Below are positions 11,301 through 24,450 of a DNA stretch of 64,000 nucleotides, piece after piece. The notes beneath the pieces are model-generated. The model saw only the letters and a program-made list of their open reading frames with translations, had not been told where the DNA came from and ran no database searches. The stretch's first letter is position 1; each line of letters starts with the position of its first letter. The position numbers and the translations under genes were made by a program. Origin of the DNA: Melitaea cinxia (Eukaryota; Arthropoda; Insecta; Lepidoptera; Nymphalidae); the NCBI RefSeq assembly GCF_905220565.1, contig NC_059403.1:4898001-4962000 (forward strand). The letters are read 5' to 3'.

Positions 11301-12411
11301 ATAATAATATAATAATTAATTCTTATATAAATATAGTCCAACTAGATGGTGAAAAATAATAATATAGGTATATTAAAAACTTTTATCGCAAACTATGAGG
11401 CAAAAAAGCCCCCTAACATATAACGCTTAACGACATTTAACGACTTTAATTGTCATTACACCGAACAATTCTAGTTTATATTGAGATACATCACACAAGA
11501 CAAAGACTTCCCAACACTAGTAGTCATAATAAAATTTAATGATTTATGAACATAAATTTTGTAAACCTGTTCAATTCGGATTGTCTAATGAACACTAAAA
11601 CTACAAAAACATAAGCATAACGAATCGATTTTAAATTAGGTAACATTTAATATCATTTAATGTATTCTGAATTTATGCTAAGTGATAGCGCAGATCTGGA
11701 ATAGCCAGACTGGAAAAGTATTTTTTTAAGTATTATTTATATTAGGGCCTGTTTCGCCGCTTGTGGATAACGCTTTTTGATAGATGACGATATCTAACTG
11801 ATAAAATTTATGATATATTCTTCTTTTTACTATTGAACTTCATTACATTTATGACATATTTATATTCGCAAATGTTAATCTTGGTTGGCTCTTCGCAAAT
11901 GTAAATCTTGTAAAATTTGTAGTTTATTAGTTGACGGAAAATAGGTCCTAATAGCTGGTTCTACTTACTATTTTGAAGTCTATTCGTAACTTATTTGCAG
12001 GATAAACTTGATTCATAACCAGTGAATCCGGCCGTTAATCGGTTATAAACTTATTTAGTAAATTTATTTATTCGTTGTTTTGTAGACGTTTCGTATTGCA
12101 CAGGTGGAATATTTTAATTACGACGAAAGCACTTCGCGGATATCATGGTTAATCGTTTATTGTGGTCACGACTTGCGATATAACACGTAATCGGTATGTT
12201 GAAATGCTGAATATTATGTCGATACTGACACAAAACGATATATACAACTATTAAATAAAGTATTATTGTACTACCGTTATGTAGAAATTTTACGAAATAT
12301 ACCGCTATAAACATTGTAATACGTAGGTACTCAGTAATTGTGTTAAGCTATTTGAAATCAAATATGAAATTGTTATTTATTTTATGATTAAATAATGCGT
12401 GTTAGAAATAT
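11301..12411. other. No gene recognised
   Basis: AT-rich spacer between the LINE and the diverged MITE. It has the repeated phrase CGCAAATGT(T/A)AATCTTG near 11870-11905. No coding signal. Confidence 0.5.
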
Positions 12412-13075
12412 AATTGTGTTTGCTAGCAAACGAAAAAAAAACCGACTTCAATTACATCGACAAGTATACAACGTAAGTATAGTTCAGATAAATTATGTTT
12501 TTACTTGGAAAGATTTGGGGTAGTTCTGATTTTTGCATTTTATATGTATTTTGGGGTGCTGAATCTGAATCTACGGACAATATTTCATGACACAACATTA
12601 AAAAAATCACAAAAGTATCTGTTTTTTTCGGTTTTTGCCTAAAACTGTAAAACTATTAAATTTTAGTAAATGGTTTGTTTACACAAATTAAAGAACTTAA
12701 AATTCTCTACAAATGTCACTATTTAGTTTTTTCTCAGACTAACCGTTCGATCTCAAATACGAGTTAAAAATTGGCAATTTTCAGCGGTCTCTACAAAACC
12801 CACTTTTTACATTCTAAAACTTTATTTTTTATTAGAATTCTGTATTTGATAAATTTCTCCTAGTTTACTGCACAAGTCATTAAAAATAAAAATGGATCGA
12901 AATTATTAAAATTCAATATCAGAAAAGGTAAGACTAACATAATTACCTAAACTTAAAATATCGTTACTTATCCTTGCCCTACCCTTTACCCTTGGGATAT
13001 CTCCTTCCCAATAAAAAAAAGATCAGCAAAATCGGTAAATATACGACAAAGTTATCCGCGAACACACACTGTCAT
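12412..13075 (+). mobile_element. Diverged copy of the AACCGACTTC MITE
   Basis: Starts GTTTGCTAGCAAACG with AAACCGACTTCAATTAC, like copy 2, then diverges strongly. Short matches recur near the end (GGGATATCTCCTTCCCAATA, ATCAGCAAAATCGGTA). The right terminus is not clear. Confidence 0.45.
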
Positions 13076-14777
13076 ATAATGTGTTAAATATAAAATATTA
13101 TTTTCAATAAATAATTTCCATAAATTAAAATATCTATAAATTTCAACCACCTTTATTGACAATCTTGATAAGTAGTTTTCAAATTGAAGATGTTTTAAAC
13201 GAAACAAAAATCACGTTAATTTTAACGCGGTTGCGATTTTTATTTATTTCGATTATAACTTATTGCTGTTCACGGTGATACAATAAAATGAAACATTTGA
13301 AAGCTGATTATTTAATTTTTTTCCCGTTAATGATGTTGAGTAACCTCTTATACGCTCATGTTTATTTATTACTCTACCTTTTCATAATTTCTAAGAGATG
13401 TATAACTTTTACTTTGAACACATTCTTTAGCTATTTTTATTCAAACTGACACATAAATAATTTTCTTTTTAATTTTTAGTTACATACTATGAGTCTGTAT
13501 TAGTTTTAACTTAAAAAGCCTTGTATTTATACGGTATAGGTTCTAAAATGATAATGAAAAATGTGTCATAACATTCAACATCTATATACTCAAATGAAAA
13601 TCAAATTCACTAGTCAAAAAATGCATGCACATAAAATTCAAAGTTTATTAGTAATGAATTAAAGCACAAAATAATAGCGATACCTATTTTTATTTCTAAA
13701 ACATACTTTTAAGAACACTTTCAACGCTATTTGGACAGCATACATATTACACGATTGAAAATTATCCCATTTTGATGTTATTTTGCTATCGGCTATTTAT
13801 TTAAATTATTCTCTAATCTTAATATTTTTTTTCACTTTAAAATTGTCGGTATACTTTTGAATAACGAATTGAAACCCTTATTCACACTACACTCAATAAA
13901 CATTTTAGGTACCGAAAGTTAGTATGACTTGTATAAAACTTTATAGTAGCAAAACGAGAGCTCGAATGAGTGGCGATTTTATCAGTGATTACTGACAAAA
14001 ATTTTAGTGTAACAATTTGAATGCTAATATTCTCACGTATTTTCTTTCTCTTCTAAATGTAAACTTTCAAATTAATGAAGGTGCGAAATCAAAGTTCTCT
14101 GTCGGCAAATCGTATCGTTCGTGTTTCTTTCATATTCCATATCATTAGAACGATAACTCGGTTTTGTTAATTCGACAAGTTATGTATTAACTAGAAAGAA
14201 TAATATACGTAGAATATTATCGAGGTGGCTTTACAGTTATGGTTTGGATAACGTAATTTAACTGCTGTTAAATCACTTGTCAGGTTAGATTATTTTGTTT
14301 TGCTAAACCATGTAGAGGCTATAATTGCAATGATATTTTTTTAGGTTATTATGTTATTTTTAACTAATACCCATTTAAATAAAAGTTTTTAACATCATTG
14401 GTTTATAGCTGATGAATTGTATATTATCTTAAAGCTTTAGTAACGATAGTTATTATACAAAGCTGCTCAGAAAAAATATTATTGGCATGGTTTGTTACAA
14501 CAGAATCTATTGCAATGATAAGCTGAATAAAACAAAATAACTTATAAATAAGATTACACTCATTTTGAATATTTTTGTTAGTGAAAACATCCGATATTGA
14601 TGATGATACGACGCCGACGTGAACTGATTTAGAATAATTAGTTAAATTGCATCCGGGAGATACTGATTCGTATAATATGGACAGTTACACGCTATTTATA
14701 ATTATAGGAATGATTTTAAACGTAAAAAAATACTATTTAATGATCATCAAATCTAATAATAATCGTTTAATGAACAG
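13076..14777. other. No gene recognised upstream of the myosin exons
   Basis: AT-rich DNA, presumably the end of a long myosin intron. No exon with splice signals and family similarity was found. The frame in front of 14778 is AT-rich and not myosin-like. Confidence 0.5.
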
Positions 14778-17700
14778 ATTAGAAATCCTGAAAGCGGACT
14801 CATCACTCAAGAGCAAGGCGAAGCGTAACGAATGGACGTGGAAGGCGCAGACGGACGTGGTGAAGTGGCAGGCGACGCCGCTGCGCGCGCCGCTGCTGCG
14901 CCTGCCCGCCGCGCTGGCGCCGCCCGCGCTCGAGTGCTTCACCTGCGTGCGCGCCTACTGCGGCGACCTGCTGCCCGCCGAGCGCGCCGTGCACCAGGAC
15001 CTCACCGAGGTCAAGTGCGTCTACACCGTGCTCATGGTGAGCCCCACCCTCTCACCTTTTTTATATACGAGTAAGTCGCGAACAAGCTTACGGCCCGCCT
15101 GGTGGTAACGGATTACCGTAGCCTATAGATACCAGCAATACCGAAGGTATTTAAGTGCGTTGCCGACGGAATTCCCAACCGTCTCCAGAAGCTCTGGCCA
15201 CTTTACTTACCAAAGGAATACAAACCTACTAGAGAGCAGTGTTATTAAGCTGTAATTTTTCTGTAAGATCGTGGTACGTCGCTCAGATGGGTTGCTACAA
15301 ATTACTACCTATATAAAACCTTATATCCGTGACGAGGCAAAACAGTGTTAATCTTTATTTTACGTCAAAATCTTATGGTTATACCTTAAAATACATATAC
15401 ACGTATTGACTATTTCGTTAAAATTTGAAAAAATAAAATGTCACAAGGATTCTTAGTCACGAGGGCTGGTGTAGAGAATTTTATTGCAGTTTTATAAATA
15501 AAAAATGTCTCTGTTTTCAGCACTGTCACTCAGTTCCCGAATTACGCGACGAGGTATACTGCCAGTTAATGAAACAGACCACATCTAACCGATCACCTGC
15601 ACAAGACTCGTGTCAGCGCGCTTGGCGACTCATGTCCATTCTCGCCTCGTATTTCACATGTTCGGAAACGTTAAGGCCCTTCCTCGTGGAGTATTTATCA
15701 GCGGCGGCGGCAGACAGGCGAAGACCTTGCCAAGGAACGGCAGCGGTCTGTCTCGCCAACTTCAGGAAGACACTTCGATGCGGCGGCAGGAAGAATGTGC
15801 CTAGTGTTGAAGAGGTAAGGAAGGAGCAATAGTTTCTTCTTGTCTCTCTTTTATTTATCGCCCTGTTTACTTCATTTTATAATGTACTAGCGACCCGCCC
15901 CCGCTTCGCACGGGTGCAATGCTGATACTAAATATACTACAGAATGTCTTTATTTATAGTGTGAAGCTAGCTTATAGCATGGTTATTATTAACATAATAA
16001 CAACAACATTCAAATATGCGTCGTTAGATTACGCGTTGTTACAGAATGCGTTGAAGAAATAAAGATTCACTGCTCGTTCCCCGTAGGTGATAGCATGATA
16101 ATTTGTAGCCTATATGTTGACCCGACTTCTTAATAATATTCGTGCCAAATTTGAAGTAAATCCATGCAGTACTTTTTGAGTTTATCCCGGACATACATAC
16201 AGACTAAAATTCTAAAAACCATATTTTTGGCTTCGGTATCGATTGTAGATCACACACCAAGTATTCTTTTAAAAAAATATTCAATTTACAGTTTTGACTT
16301 TCCTACCATTTTATTATATGTATAGATATGACGATACATTTGTGCAGGTGACGGCAGTGTCAGCAGGTCGTTCGGCGAGACGGCAGCTCTACCGGTTGCC
16401 AGGGGGCGCCGAACGAGTTGTAAACACGCGCTGCGCTACCGTCGTCCAGGACATTGTCAACGAGCTTTGCGAACTGGTATGTGCATATAATCATGTCTTC
16501 ACGTATTTGGAAAGTGTTTCTTTTGTTCTTATAAATATGTTAACGTACGTACCATATGACAGATTACGACATATCGACAACCTAGCGGAGAGTCATTGTC
16601 GATGGCAGACGACCGGCTATCTTGAGAAGGATTGTTGACAAGATGTGCCCGATAAGCACGCTTGTGACGAATCCCTCAATAGTTTAATATTGCAGTTGAA
16701 AATAGACAACTGTAACTGAAACTTGAAGAATGATCATTGATAACGCCCACTCTGCTCTTATAAACAAGTATATTTTAGAAGTATGTTTAGCATGTGCATA
16801 CGTCATCACAGTCAATTTATTATTGCCGGATGGTATAGATACATATTATGTGCAATCAATTTACATATAAATATTACATATACAAACAACTATACATTAC
16901 GCCCAAACTCCACGACTACGAAGCAGAAAGTGGTCATTGCTAACTGTGCTGACGGGCTAGTCCTTATTTGATAAACTTGATTGGTGGTTGTCAGATCGGC
17001 GTGACGAGCGAGGCGGAGCGCGCGGAGTTCTCGCTGTACTGCATCGTGGCGGGCGACGCGCTCACCATGCCGCTGGCCGGAGACGAGTACGTGCTGGACG
17101 TGACCACGGAGCTGCAGCGCGCGCACCACCCCTTCTACCTCATCTTCTGCCGCTCCGTGTGGCACCACCCGCTGCGCGCCGACGCGCCGCCGCTCTACAC
17201 CGAGGTGCTCTTCAACCAGGTACGTGCATCCACTCCGCTTTACTCTCGTCATTCCTCTCCGCTGATAGACCTCCTATATTTAGTCTGTTACACTCGCAAA
17301 TTACGTACTGTTTGTTGAAGATTCTATCACTTTCGTTCAGACTAATGTAACTCGTAATATTTTCCCAGGTTGCCCCAGACTACTTGGAGGGCCTCCTGCT
17401 GGTGCTGCCGGGCGGCGGCGCGCCCCCCGCCGGGGCACTGCGCGACGCGGCGCTGGTGGCCGCGCTGCTGCACCGCGCCGCCGGCCTGCCCGACGCGCCG
17501 CACCCGAGGGACCTCAAGTTCCTTCTCCCGAAACCTCTTCTCGCCCTAAGAGAACCCCGGCCAGCGAAGTGGGCCTCGTGGGTCTCGGCAGAGTGGCCGA
17601 CTGTACGGACTATGACGCCGGCTGCTGCAAAATCTAAAGTTTTACAAGTAAGATATTCTATACAGTTCATAATTTGTTTAAGTGTATTTTCATTTTTAAA

Positions 17701-18613
17701 ATGTTTTCAAAGGTCATATTACTATTCCCCAATGAAACTGCGTCGGTAATTAATTATTTTTAGTTTTACGTCAGTCATTTTTTTTTTTAATTTTCTGAAA
17801 ATAAAAAGTATTAGCGATGCGGTTTTATTCATTAAAAGTCCCTTGACTATCGAAGCACGAGCCTCGGGCATAATCATTATTATATGCACGTGTGTCACAC
17901 ACGTCACTGAGCTCTCCCGGGCGCAGGTGCTGTCCCGCTGGGCGCTGTTCGGCTCGTCGTTCTTCGCGGTGCGGCGCGTGGGCGGCGGCGAGTGGCGCGA
18001 GCACGTGCTGGCGCTCAACCGGCGCGGCGTGCACCTGCTGCACCCCGCCACGCACGAGACCGACACGCACTGGCCCTACGCCGAGCTCATCTCCACCAGG
18101 AAGGTAAGCCTCTCCGATGGGTGTTTTCATAACTCGGAAAATATTTACATAGACAAAAGAAAATAAACATAAGAACAAAGAACATGTCAGCTTTTTTAAT
18201 AGAAATAGGTCAGCAAACAAGTCTACGTGATGGTAAGCGGATACCGAAGCCTATAAACGCCTGCAATTTTAATCACGACCTACCCTAGAAACTTTGAACA
18301 CCTTAGTCACCACAGGAACGTAGCATTTGATAGCAGAATTATTTAGCTATGATCTTTTGTAAGGCTACTTAAATGAAAATGACAATGTGATAATTTTCCT
18401 CGGCTCCAGGTGCGGTCCGAGGACGGCACTCTGTTCCTGGACGTGAAGTGCGGCTCGCTGCTGCAGCAGCGCGTGACGCGGCTGCAGGCGGAGCAGGCGC
18501 ACGAGGTGGCGCGCCTCATCCGGCAGTACATCGCGCTGCAGCGGGACGCGCGGGACACGCGCGACAGGCGCGACTCGCGCGACCACGACCACCGGCACTC
18601 GCCTGGTAACTGA
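14778..18613 (+). CDS. MYO15A: Unconventional myosin XV (Sisyphus-like), C-terminal MyTH4-FERM part
   Basis: Seven coding exons join in frame: 14778-15036, 15521-15814, 16348-16476, 16995-17219, 17369-17647, 17927-18103 and 18410-18613 (stop TGA), about 521 residues. All junctions have AG acceptors and GT donors; the first acceptor (after AACAG) has a poor pyrimidine tract and is the least certain. Exons 1-2 encode a MyTH4 domain, with the signatures LRDEVYCQLMKQTT and GGRKNVPSVEE. Exons 3-7 encode a FERM domain, with VSAGR, EFSLYCIV, FYLIFCRSVW, PDYLEGLLLVLPG, LFGSSFFAV and SEDGTLFLD. This series is the second MyTH4-FERM of class XV myosins, which binds cargo in filopodia or stereocilia and carries material to actin-protrusion tips. 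The motor, IQ and first MyTH4-FERM are not in the 14.7 kb upstream, so the preceding intron is long or those exons lie outside the window. The exons are extremely GC-rich. An alternative ending is described as a separate feature. Family call very sure; the exact orthologue is inferred. Confidence 0.9.
15070..15240 (+). repeat. Dispersed lepidopteran repeat fragment in myosin intron 1
   Basis: The stretch with AAGCTTACGGCCCGCCTGGT, GGATTACCGTAGCC and GCGTTGCCGACGG has the look of a repeat common in moth and butterfly introns. A second, shorter copy lies at 18205-18300 in the last myosin intron (GTGATGGTAAGCGGATACCG). Confidence 0.5.
15886..16235 (+). mobile_element. Non-autonomous repeat with CTAG-type start, Helitron-like
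   Basis: Starts ACTAGCGACCCGCCCCCG, followed by the phrase TTCGCACGGGTGCAAT, and ends after a segment of the TTTTTGAGTTTATC..GGACATACATACAGAC type. These phrases are widespread in lepidopteran genomes and are usually assigned to Helitron-derived or other non-autonomous DNA elements. The class is inferred from recalled patterns. Confidence 0.45.
18205..18300 (+). repeat. Second copy of the intronic repeat
   Basis: Shares GATGGTAAGCGGATACCG-like and AGCCTATAAACGCCTGCAA-like segments with 15100-15140, in the same orientation. It sits about 100 bases after the exon ending at 18103. Confidence 0.45.
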
Positions 18614-18850
18614 CTTCAATTGCAAAAAAAAGAAGCAAAGGCTCTAAAATGGTTCGAAAATAGAGAGCTCTCAGATTTGTGTTAAGCCCCCTTATACGTA
18701 ACTTTACACAGTTTTTAATAAGGTTACCATTTAATCATAATTTATTTTTTAACACGTCATTACAAAATTGTAGAATATCTGCATTGATATCTTCTTATGG
18801 CTTAAAATCTTGTACTGTATGTTTTATATAATATTTACGTTTCTTTTCAG

Positions 18851-18867
18851 CTTTCAATAGCCAGTGA
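18851..18867 (+). CDS. Possible alternative terminal exon of the myosin XV gene
   Basis: The last long exon contains a donor-like site at 18605/18606 (CCTG|GTAACT), just before its own stop. At 18841-18850 there is a strong acceptor (TTCTTTTCAG). Splicing 18605 to 18851 keeps frame and replaces the last residues GN with AFNSQ followed by TGA at 18865-18867. Both ends are therefore possible. The sequence shows the sites; which one is used is inference. Confidence 0.45.
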
Positions 18868-19995
18868 GGGACTACAATATTTAAAGGGACTAAAAATTTA
18901 AATATATGGAAGTGACATAATTATCACGTTTTTTTACCTCAAAAATCCGTCCTTAAGATCTGAGTGTAACAAGTGTACTTAATAATTAACTTGTTTAGAT
19001 TAAAATGAGAATAGGATAGTCGTATAATCATTTGTAAAACTTTAAAAATATTACAAATATTTCTATTTTCATTTTAGTCCCCACTTTTAAGATATTATCA
19101 AATGATATTACTAGACTATAAATTTATATACTTATACATTTGGGATCTATATAGTGTATAGTATACCATAAATAGTATATAAAACAAGATGTATTCATTT
19201 TGAATTCATGGTTTTTTATGTTTATGCATGAGCGAATAATATTTGTTCTGAACACATCTATTGTTTGCTAAAATAATAAGAATACTTATTTTTGTATAGC
19301 AACAATAGTGTACATTACAAATATTATATTTATATCGACATTAGTAACGTACCTAAATAACCAATAAAATTATTGCAACATTCCAGTAAATAAATAGCTA
19401 GTAAGTAGAAATTAAAAATTGTTTATGGAATTCATATAGGCACATATTTTTATGAATAGTATTGTTATTTTTCTAAACAGATTCAATTATTCCTTCTAAT
19501 TACATTTGATATTTTACCGTTAATTATTCTAGTGTCTTCCTTCGTCTTTGGAAAAGGTGCTATATCTAGTTAAATCGTGACTAGGGGCTTGTTTGAAATA
19601 AGATTTGAATCCAATTAGAAATACTTGGGAATTATAAAATACTTTTTAATTATTTATTTTTATCTGTGTACATGTGTTTATTTAAGAAAAGTTTTATAAT
19701 TCCATGAAAGAGTAACCTGACTGATACTTAACTAATTTACTTTAAAAATTTTAATGCTCACTTTACACAGTATATCTTTTTACTGCAGTTGTTGATAATC
19801 ATTTTTTTACTACTATAGTGTGCCCCTGGTCTAATTATTATAAACTTAAATACGTATATATTTCTATAGTTAAGGTTGAATGAAATTATCCAAAGCCCGG
19901 AACGGTCGGAGTCACGGTTATTTTATTATAAATGAGTTATTTCGTTGTCATGTAAAATATTTAATATAACGATGTATGAATATAATGTAGATACC

Positions 19996-20001
19996 AATAA
20001 A
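19996..20001 (+). terminator. Candidate polyadenylation signal of the myosin XV gene
   Basis: An AATAAA hexamer about 1.1-1.4 kb after either stop codon, just before a change to repeat-derived sequence. Other AT-rich hexamers exist nearby, so this is only a candidate. Confidence 0.25.
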
Positions 20002-20040
20002 AAATTATTTTCACAAGGCAACCTTTGATTTAAACACCCT

Positions 20041-20345
20041 TTTTTTACGTGGAGAAAATCCATCACGGATACCCTCCGGCGCGAGGACGCCAGAAGGTTA
20101 TGTCAGACTCTTACTGACTAAAAAGCCACCACGTGTGAGCAGTCATCCGCCTGGGTGGAGCGAGATGGGGTCGCGCTAGCATTCGCCACCTCGCCCGGAC
20201 GAAACCTCCAGGCCCCGGCACAATGGTGGGCTGGCTTCGCTCACAACAAGGTCAACACTTACCCATTATTACTTACACATTTCTTAATGTATTATTTAAT
20301 TTGTCTTTTAATAAAAGATCAAGCAGATGGGTTATTAATATAAAT
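20041..20345 (+). mobile_element. GC-rich retroelement fragment
   Basis: The block ACGTGGAGAAAATCCATCAC..GCGCGAGGACGCCAGAAGG..CTCGCCCGGACGAAACCTCC is GC-rich and unlike its flanks. It looks like part of a LINE/SINE non-coding region. It directly precedes the LINE 3' end at 20350-20480. Confidence 0.4.
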
Positions 20346-20349
20346 TATT

Positions 20350-20480
20350 AATTGACGGCGTTAAGAAGACAGCGGGAACCCTCTGGATTCAGAGGGCGCA
20401 AGACCAGACGGAGTGGCAAACATTTAAGGAGGCCTATGTCCAGCAGTGTACTGTCAAAAGCTGATTGATGAAGCAGACGG
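20350..20480 (+). mobile_element. 3' end of an RTE-type LINE
   Basis: A short plus-strand frame (KKTAGTLWIQRAQDQTEW, then EAYVQQCTVKS) resembles the C-terminus of RTE ORF2. The DNA GGAGGCCTATGTCCAGCAGT is the same tail used by the SINE family here. Severely 5'-truncated. Confidence 0.6.
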
Positions 20481-20984
20481 GTGAAGTTCATCTCTAGTTC
20501 GGATCTCCTACTATACCTACGTGTTTTCAAATTTTGCAATTTCCTGCGCATTTTCTTAATTCGTTCATTTCGTAAGAACCCCCCAGAAAAAAAAATAGCA
20601 AAATTAGCCGAGTTTTTCCCGAGTTTTGCACTTAACAACACATTTAATGTTTAATTCTATTAGAGCTATGAATATTTCTAAGGCTCAAGCGCAGTCACTC
20701 TTTAGACACCAAAAACTCAACGAATTTTACCTAATGAAATTATTTTTTTACTTTAATTTTTATGGGTACACTTACAATATATATCATATTTTCCATAACA
20801 CTGCAAACACAAAATCTTATACTAACTCATACAAAAAACAATAAACACAAAATAAATAAAAATTACAAAACATCAATACTTTAAGGAAGAACTCGTCGTC
20901 AGTCTGTTTTTAGGGACGGAAGGAATTTTCGAATACATCCATACCATTAGGTATAGAAAAATGTAGCAAACAATGTACCTATAG

Positions 20985-21260
20985 TAGGCAACTCATTTTT
21001 AACGAGGCCGTACCTATAGAAAAGCAAGCATGTTGGTGGATAACCCTCGCTACTTGATTATGTATGTGCAAATAATCACCGTTAGCAAGACGACCACAAC
21101 CGGAAACAACGTGTCTGATGGATTCTACAGGTTTTTAACATGCTCGAAATATGTCTGGAGTTCCATCTTTCATTATGTCTTTGGTAGTTATTCGTCTTAA
21201 AAACTTCATACATAATTGCACGGACAAAACCTTCATTCTCCTCGAAGATATTCCTATGTT
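20985..21260 (-). pseudogene. LINE ORF2 C-terminal relic (CCHC-like tail)
   Basis: The minus strand reads SIRHVVSGCGRLANGDYL, then HNQVARVIHQHAC, a signature seen at the C-terminus of some insect LINE polyproteins, where it ends in a Cys/His motif. Stops and frame changes lie on both sides. A dead fragment. Confidence 0.6.
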
Positions 21261-21399
21261 CTAGCCAGGATACAGAACTAGACTAGTTTACATCTGGGTT
21301 TGTCAGAACTTTGTAGAACCGACCATGTAGTTCTTTGCTCTTTCATGCAACCTAGCGGTCAATGGTTCTCATTAGATACTATACGTTTACGTCATTTCT

Positions 21400-21600
21400 C
21401 TTTGGCTAAGAGTAAGTAAGTCCAGATCGTAATGCCCATGCAATATTTTAAATACTTCAATCAAGTCCCAAAGTTCTCCGCGCTCTTTCATAGTTATCAA
21501 TTTTAGTACTCTTAATCTTTCCTCATTTGGTTTATTATTTAAAGTTCTTAGGACTTTTGAGTTTTGAGAATCTACTCTGCTCCTTTTCTAGCATTTAAAT
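21400..21600 (-). pseudogene. CR1/Jockey-type LINE C-terminal relic
   Basis: The minus strand reads NEERLRVLKLITMKERGEL, then WDLIEVFKILHGHYDLD, the tail that follows the reverse-transcriptase thumb in CR1- and Jockey-like ORF2. Adjacent to the other LINE relic at 20985-21260, so this is a mosaic of old insertions. Confidence 0.6.
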
Positions 21601-22149
21601 GTATTTCTTAAAATAGGGACTACAGATTTGAAAGGTGTACTAAGTTGTTCGCGAACCGTTGTCTCCTTGCTGTCGCCCACGCCACGGTGCTATAACTGTG
21701 AGGCATTGCTTACGCGCTCAAACTAGGCGCCCTTGACCTTAACAGTAACACAACAACAATAATTACAACAATATTGATGTCAATACCTGACCTTATTATC
21801 ATCACTCGCACAGAAGTACGAAATTAAGTAAACACTAGAGATTGGTATTCGTTTTTATGGGAGATGTAAGCTGTAGAAGAACTTCGCTCCCGCCGCCACA
21901 AATTCGAACTTCTGCATAAAATTACAATGCCGCTTCCGCAAATTTTATTGCGAAATTTTGACGGAGCTCAATGTCATTGCGTGTGACGTCTCGCGTCCCT
22001 CTCCTATACTTCTACTCTCCTACAACTGAGTTACTAACTAATCTTTGATACGCATCGAAGAAAACTGACTGAGATAGTGGAATAGGAATAGTTAGTAAGC
22101 TAAGGCGGTCTTGTCTACCAGTTTGCCGTATGTATTTAAATTATAATAA

Positions 22150-22834
22150 TTGTGTTTGCTCGCAAACGAAAAAAAACCGACTTCAATCACATCAACGAGT
22201 AATACAACGTAGATCGACAAAAAATAGTCAAGTAACTACGCGTTATCAAAGATTACTCAAAAATTAGATCAGATCTCAATAAAATTTATATGTACAACAT
22301 TTACATGACAAACATCAGCTTTCGATTAAATTAAAAATTATTAAAATCGGTACATCCAGTAAAAAGTTATTGCGGATTTTCAAGTTTCCCTCGATTTCTC
22401 TGGGATCCCATCATCAGATCCTAGTTTCCTTATCATGGTACTAAACTAGGGATATCTTCTTTCCAACAAAAAAAGAATTATCAAAATCGGTACACCCAGT
22501 AAAAAGTTATTGCGGATTTTCAAGAGTTTCCCTCGATTTCTCTGTGATTCCATCATCAGATCCTGGTTTCCTTATCATGGTACTAAACTAGGGATATCTC
22601 CTCTCCAACAAAAAAGAATTATCAAAATCGGTACATCCAGTAGAAAGTTATAACTCGAAAAGTAGTTGTTAGATCTCAAATAAATTTAAATGGGACCAAT
22701 TGACACACACCACCTTTCGATTAAAAAAAAATTGTCGAAATCGGTCCACACGGTCAAAAGTTCTGATGGTTACATCAGAAAAAAAAATACAGTCGAATTG
22801 AGAACCTCCTCCTTTTTTGGAAGTCGGTTAAAAA
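22150..22834 (+). mobile_element. MITE with AACCGACTTC terminal inverted repeats, copy 2
   Basis: Begins TTGTGTTTGCTCGCAAACG with AAAACCGACTTCAATC, and ends TTTTTTGGAAGTCGGTTAAA. It is inverted relative to the copy at 627-1232. An internal segment of about 120 bases (AAAATCGGTACACCCAGTAA, then CAAGAGTTTCCCTCGATTTC) is repeated in tandem at about 22345-22480 and 22480-22620, so this copy carries one extra internal unit. Confidence 0.65.
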
Positions 22835-23569
22835 TGAAATACGTAATAATCTTTCAAGGTTTTATTATTATTTGTTTAAATCGCGTGATAAAGCCGGACC
22901 AAAGTGATATTTCGTAGACTTTAGATAAAGGACGATAATTATGCAAAATGTAAACTACAAAATTTATTCTAGAAAATCGGATTAAAAAATTATTAAAAAG
23001 ATATTTGAAATTAGTTCACAAAGACAAATATGATAAATATTAAAAAATTGAAGTGTCACAATAACCATTGACTAAAATTTGATACATATTAATAAAATTG
23101 TAATGCATTAAAGTTATTTTATTACAATATAATAATAAAACGCTGGGAAAATAAAACCACAAATAACGAGTTAAATTTTATTCAATTAAAACAGCAGGAA
23201 ATTTATTAATCACATAAAATAAACACCCATTAGTTTTATTCCAAGCGTTCGGCTGACTTTATTCAGGTACCTCTATCATACTAAATTTTGATATGTACGC
23301 TATCGTCATGTACGCTACTCTATATACCTAATTATTATATCGATCTTATTTACGGCGCGAGAGCTTCACACTTCAAATAAATTTATAGTACATATTTTCA
23401 GCATAGTAGATACTATGACAATTTTTTCTAATTTTTTTTTTTACATATACCTACGAATTGATATTATATAAGATTTTTTTTTAAATTTTAAACTGGATTC
23501 TTTTTTTGGTACATTCAGATGTTACCAAAAAAACTATTATAATACACTGAAGAATAACTTACAAGTTTG

Positions 23570-23830
23570 TATGATTTTATTTTTGTGTTACCCACACATA
23601 AGAAAATTCTATACTTTTTTTTAAATATCATATCAAAAATCGACCGTTCCAGAGGGGATCGAACCTGCCACGCCACAGTCGCTTAGACCGAATTTAAAAT
23701 CATCATATCAAAAATTTCGATCTAGCGAGTACATCGTTCCATAACTTAATTGACTAGAGCCGACACGGTCAGCCGGAGATGCAGGTTCGATCCTCGCTGG
23801 AACGGTCGATTTTTGATATGATATTAAAAA
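23570..23830 (+). repeat. tRNA-like repeat, inverted/partial pair
   Basis: The right part (about 23676-23830) contains TCGTTCCATAACTTAATTG, GCAGGTTCGATCCTCGCTGG and CGGTCGATTTTTGATATGAT. The left part (about 23570-23675) carries the reverse complement of that end (ATATCATATCAAAAATCGAC, then GGGATCGAACCTGCC). Two copies of the same family were apparently joined tail to tail. Two tandem copies are at 61585-62125. Confidence 0.6.
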
Positions 23831-24450
23831 AATGTTTAGAACTTACAAGTTCCTTCCCTTTCACCGCTAACTTTTTAAGCTTGGCGAGTTTTTTTTTCAA
23901 TACATATCTTTTAAAATCTAAACTTAGTGAGTTAGTGTGTTATGTGCAAAATGTAAATTTTTTTTGAGTCAAAAGATTTTAACCCTTAGTTACGTTATAT
24001 AAAGATCAGGATACGCCGAAAGACGTCTGAGTTTGAGAACTAAACAAAACAATAATATTAAAATACTCTACTTTGATTTCTTCAAATTAGTCTTAATATT
24101 TATCATGTTAGTTCTTTCATAGCAAACCATATTAATGCTAATGACCCGTAAAGTCTTTGAAGTTTGTGTTTACCAAATATGCATTCATTGTGCGTTGTCA
24201 ATAACAAGGTTAATATTGTAAAACAACTATTTGTCAAATGCAACAGAAGTAAGTAGCAACCCTAAAGGAAGCATCTACCGATGCGCGAAGGCTGTGCGTT
24301 GTTCTCACGGAATAAAAACTGTCCTTTGTCTATACGCTGCGACGTCCACAAGGCTGCTGTTAAAATCTGACCCCGCGTTAAAATTATATTTAGTAGACAT
24401 GTGTTAAAATTGTTTAGTGTATTCATTGTTATTTATATAAAACACTCATA

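Noticed and set aside
14733..18625. Long minus-strand frames opposite the myosin exons
   Set aside because: They are shadows caused by extreme GC content; only the plus strand shows conserved MyTH4-FERM motifs and matching splice sites.
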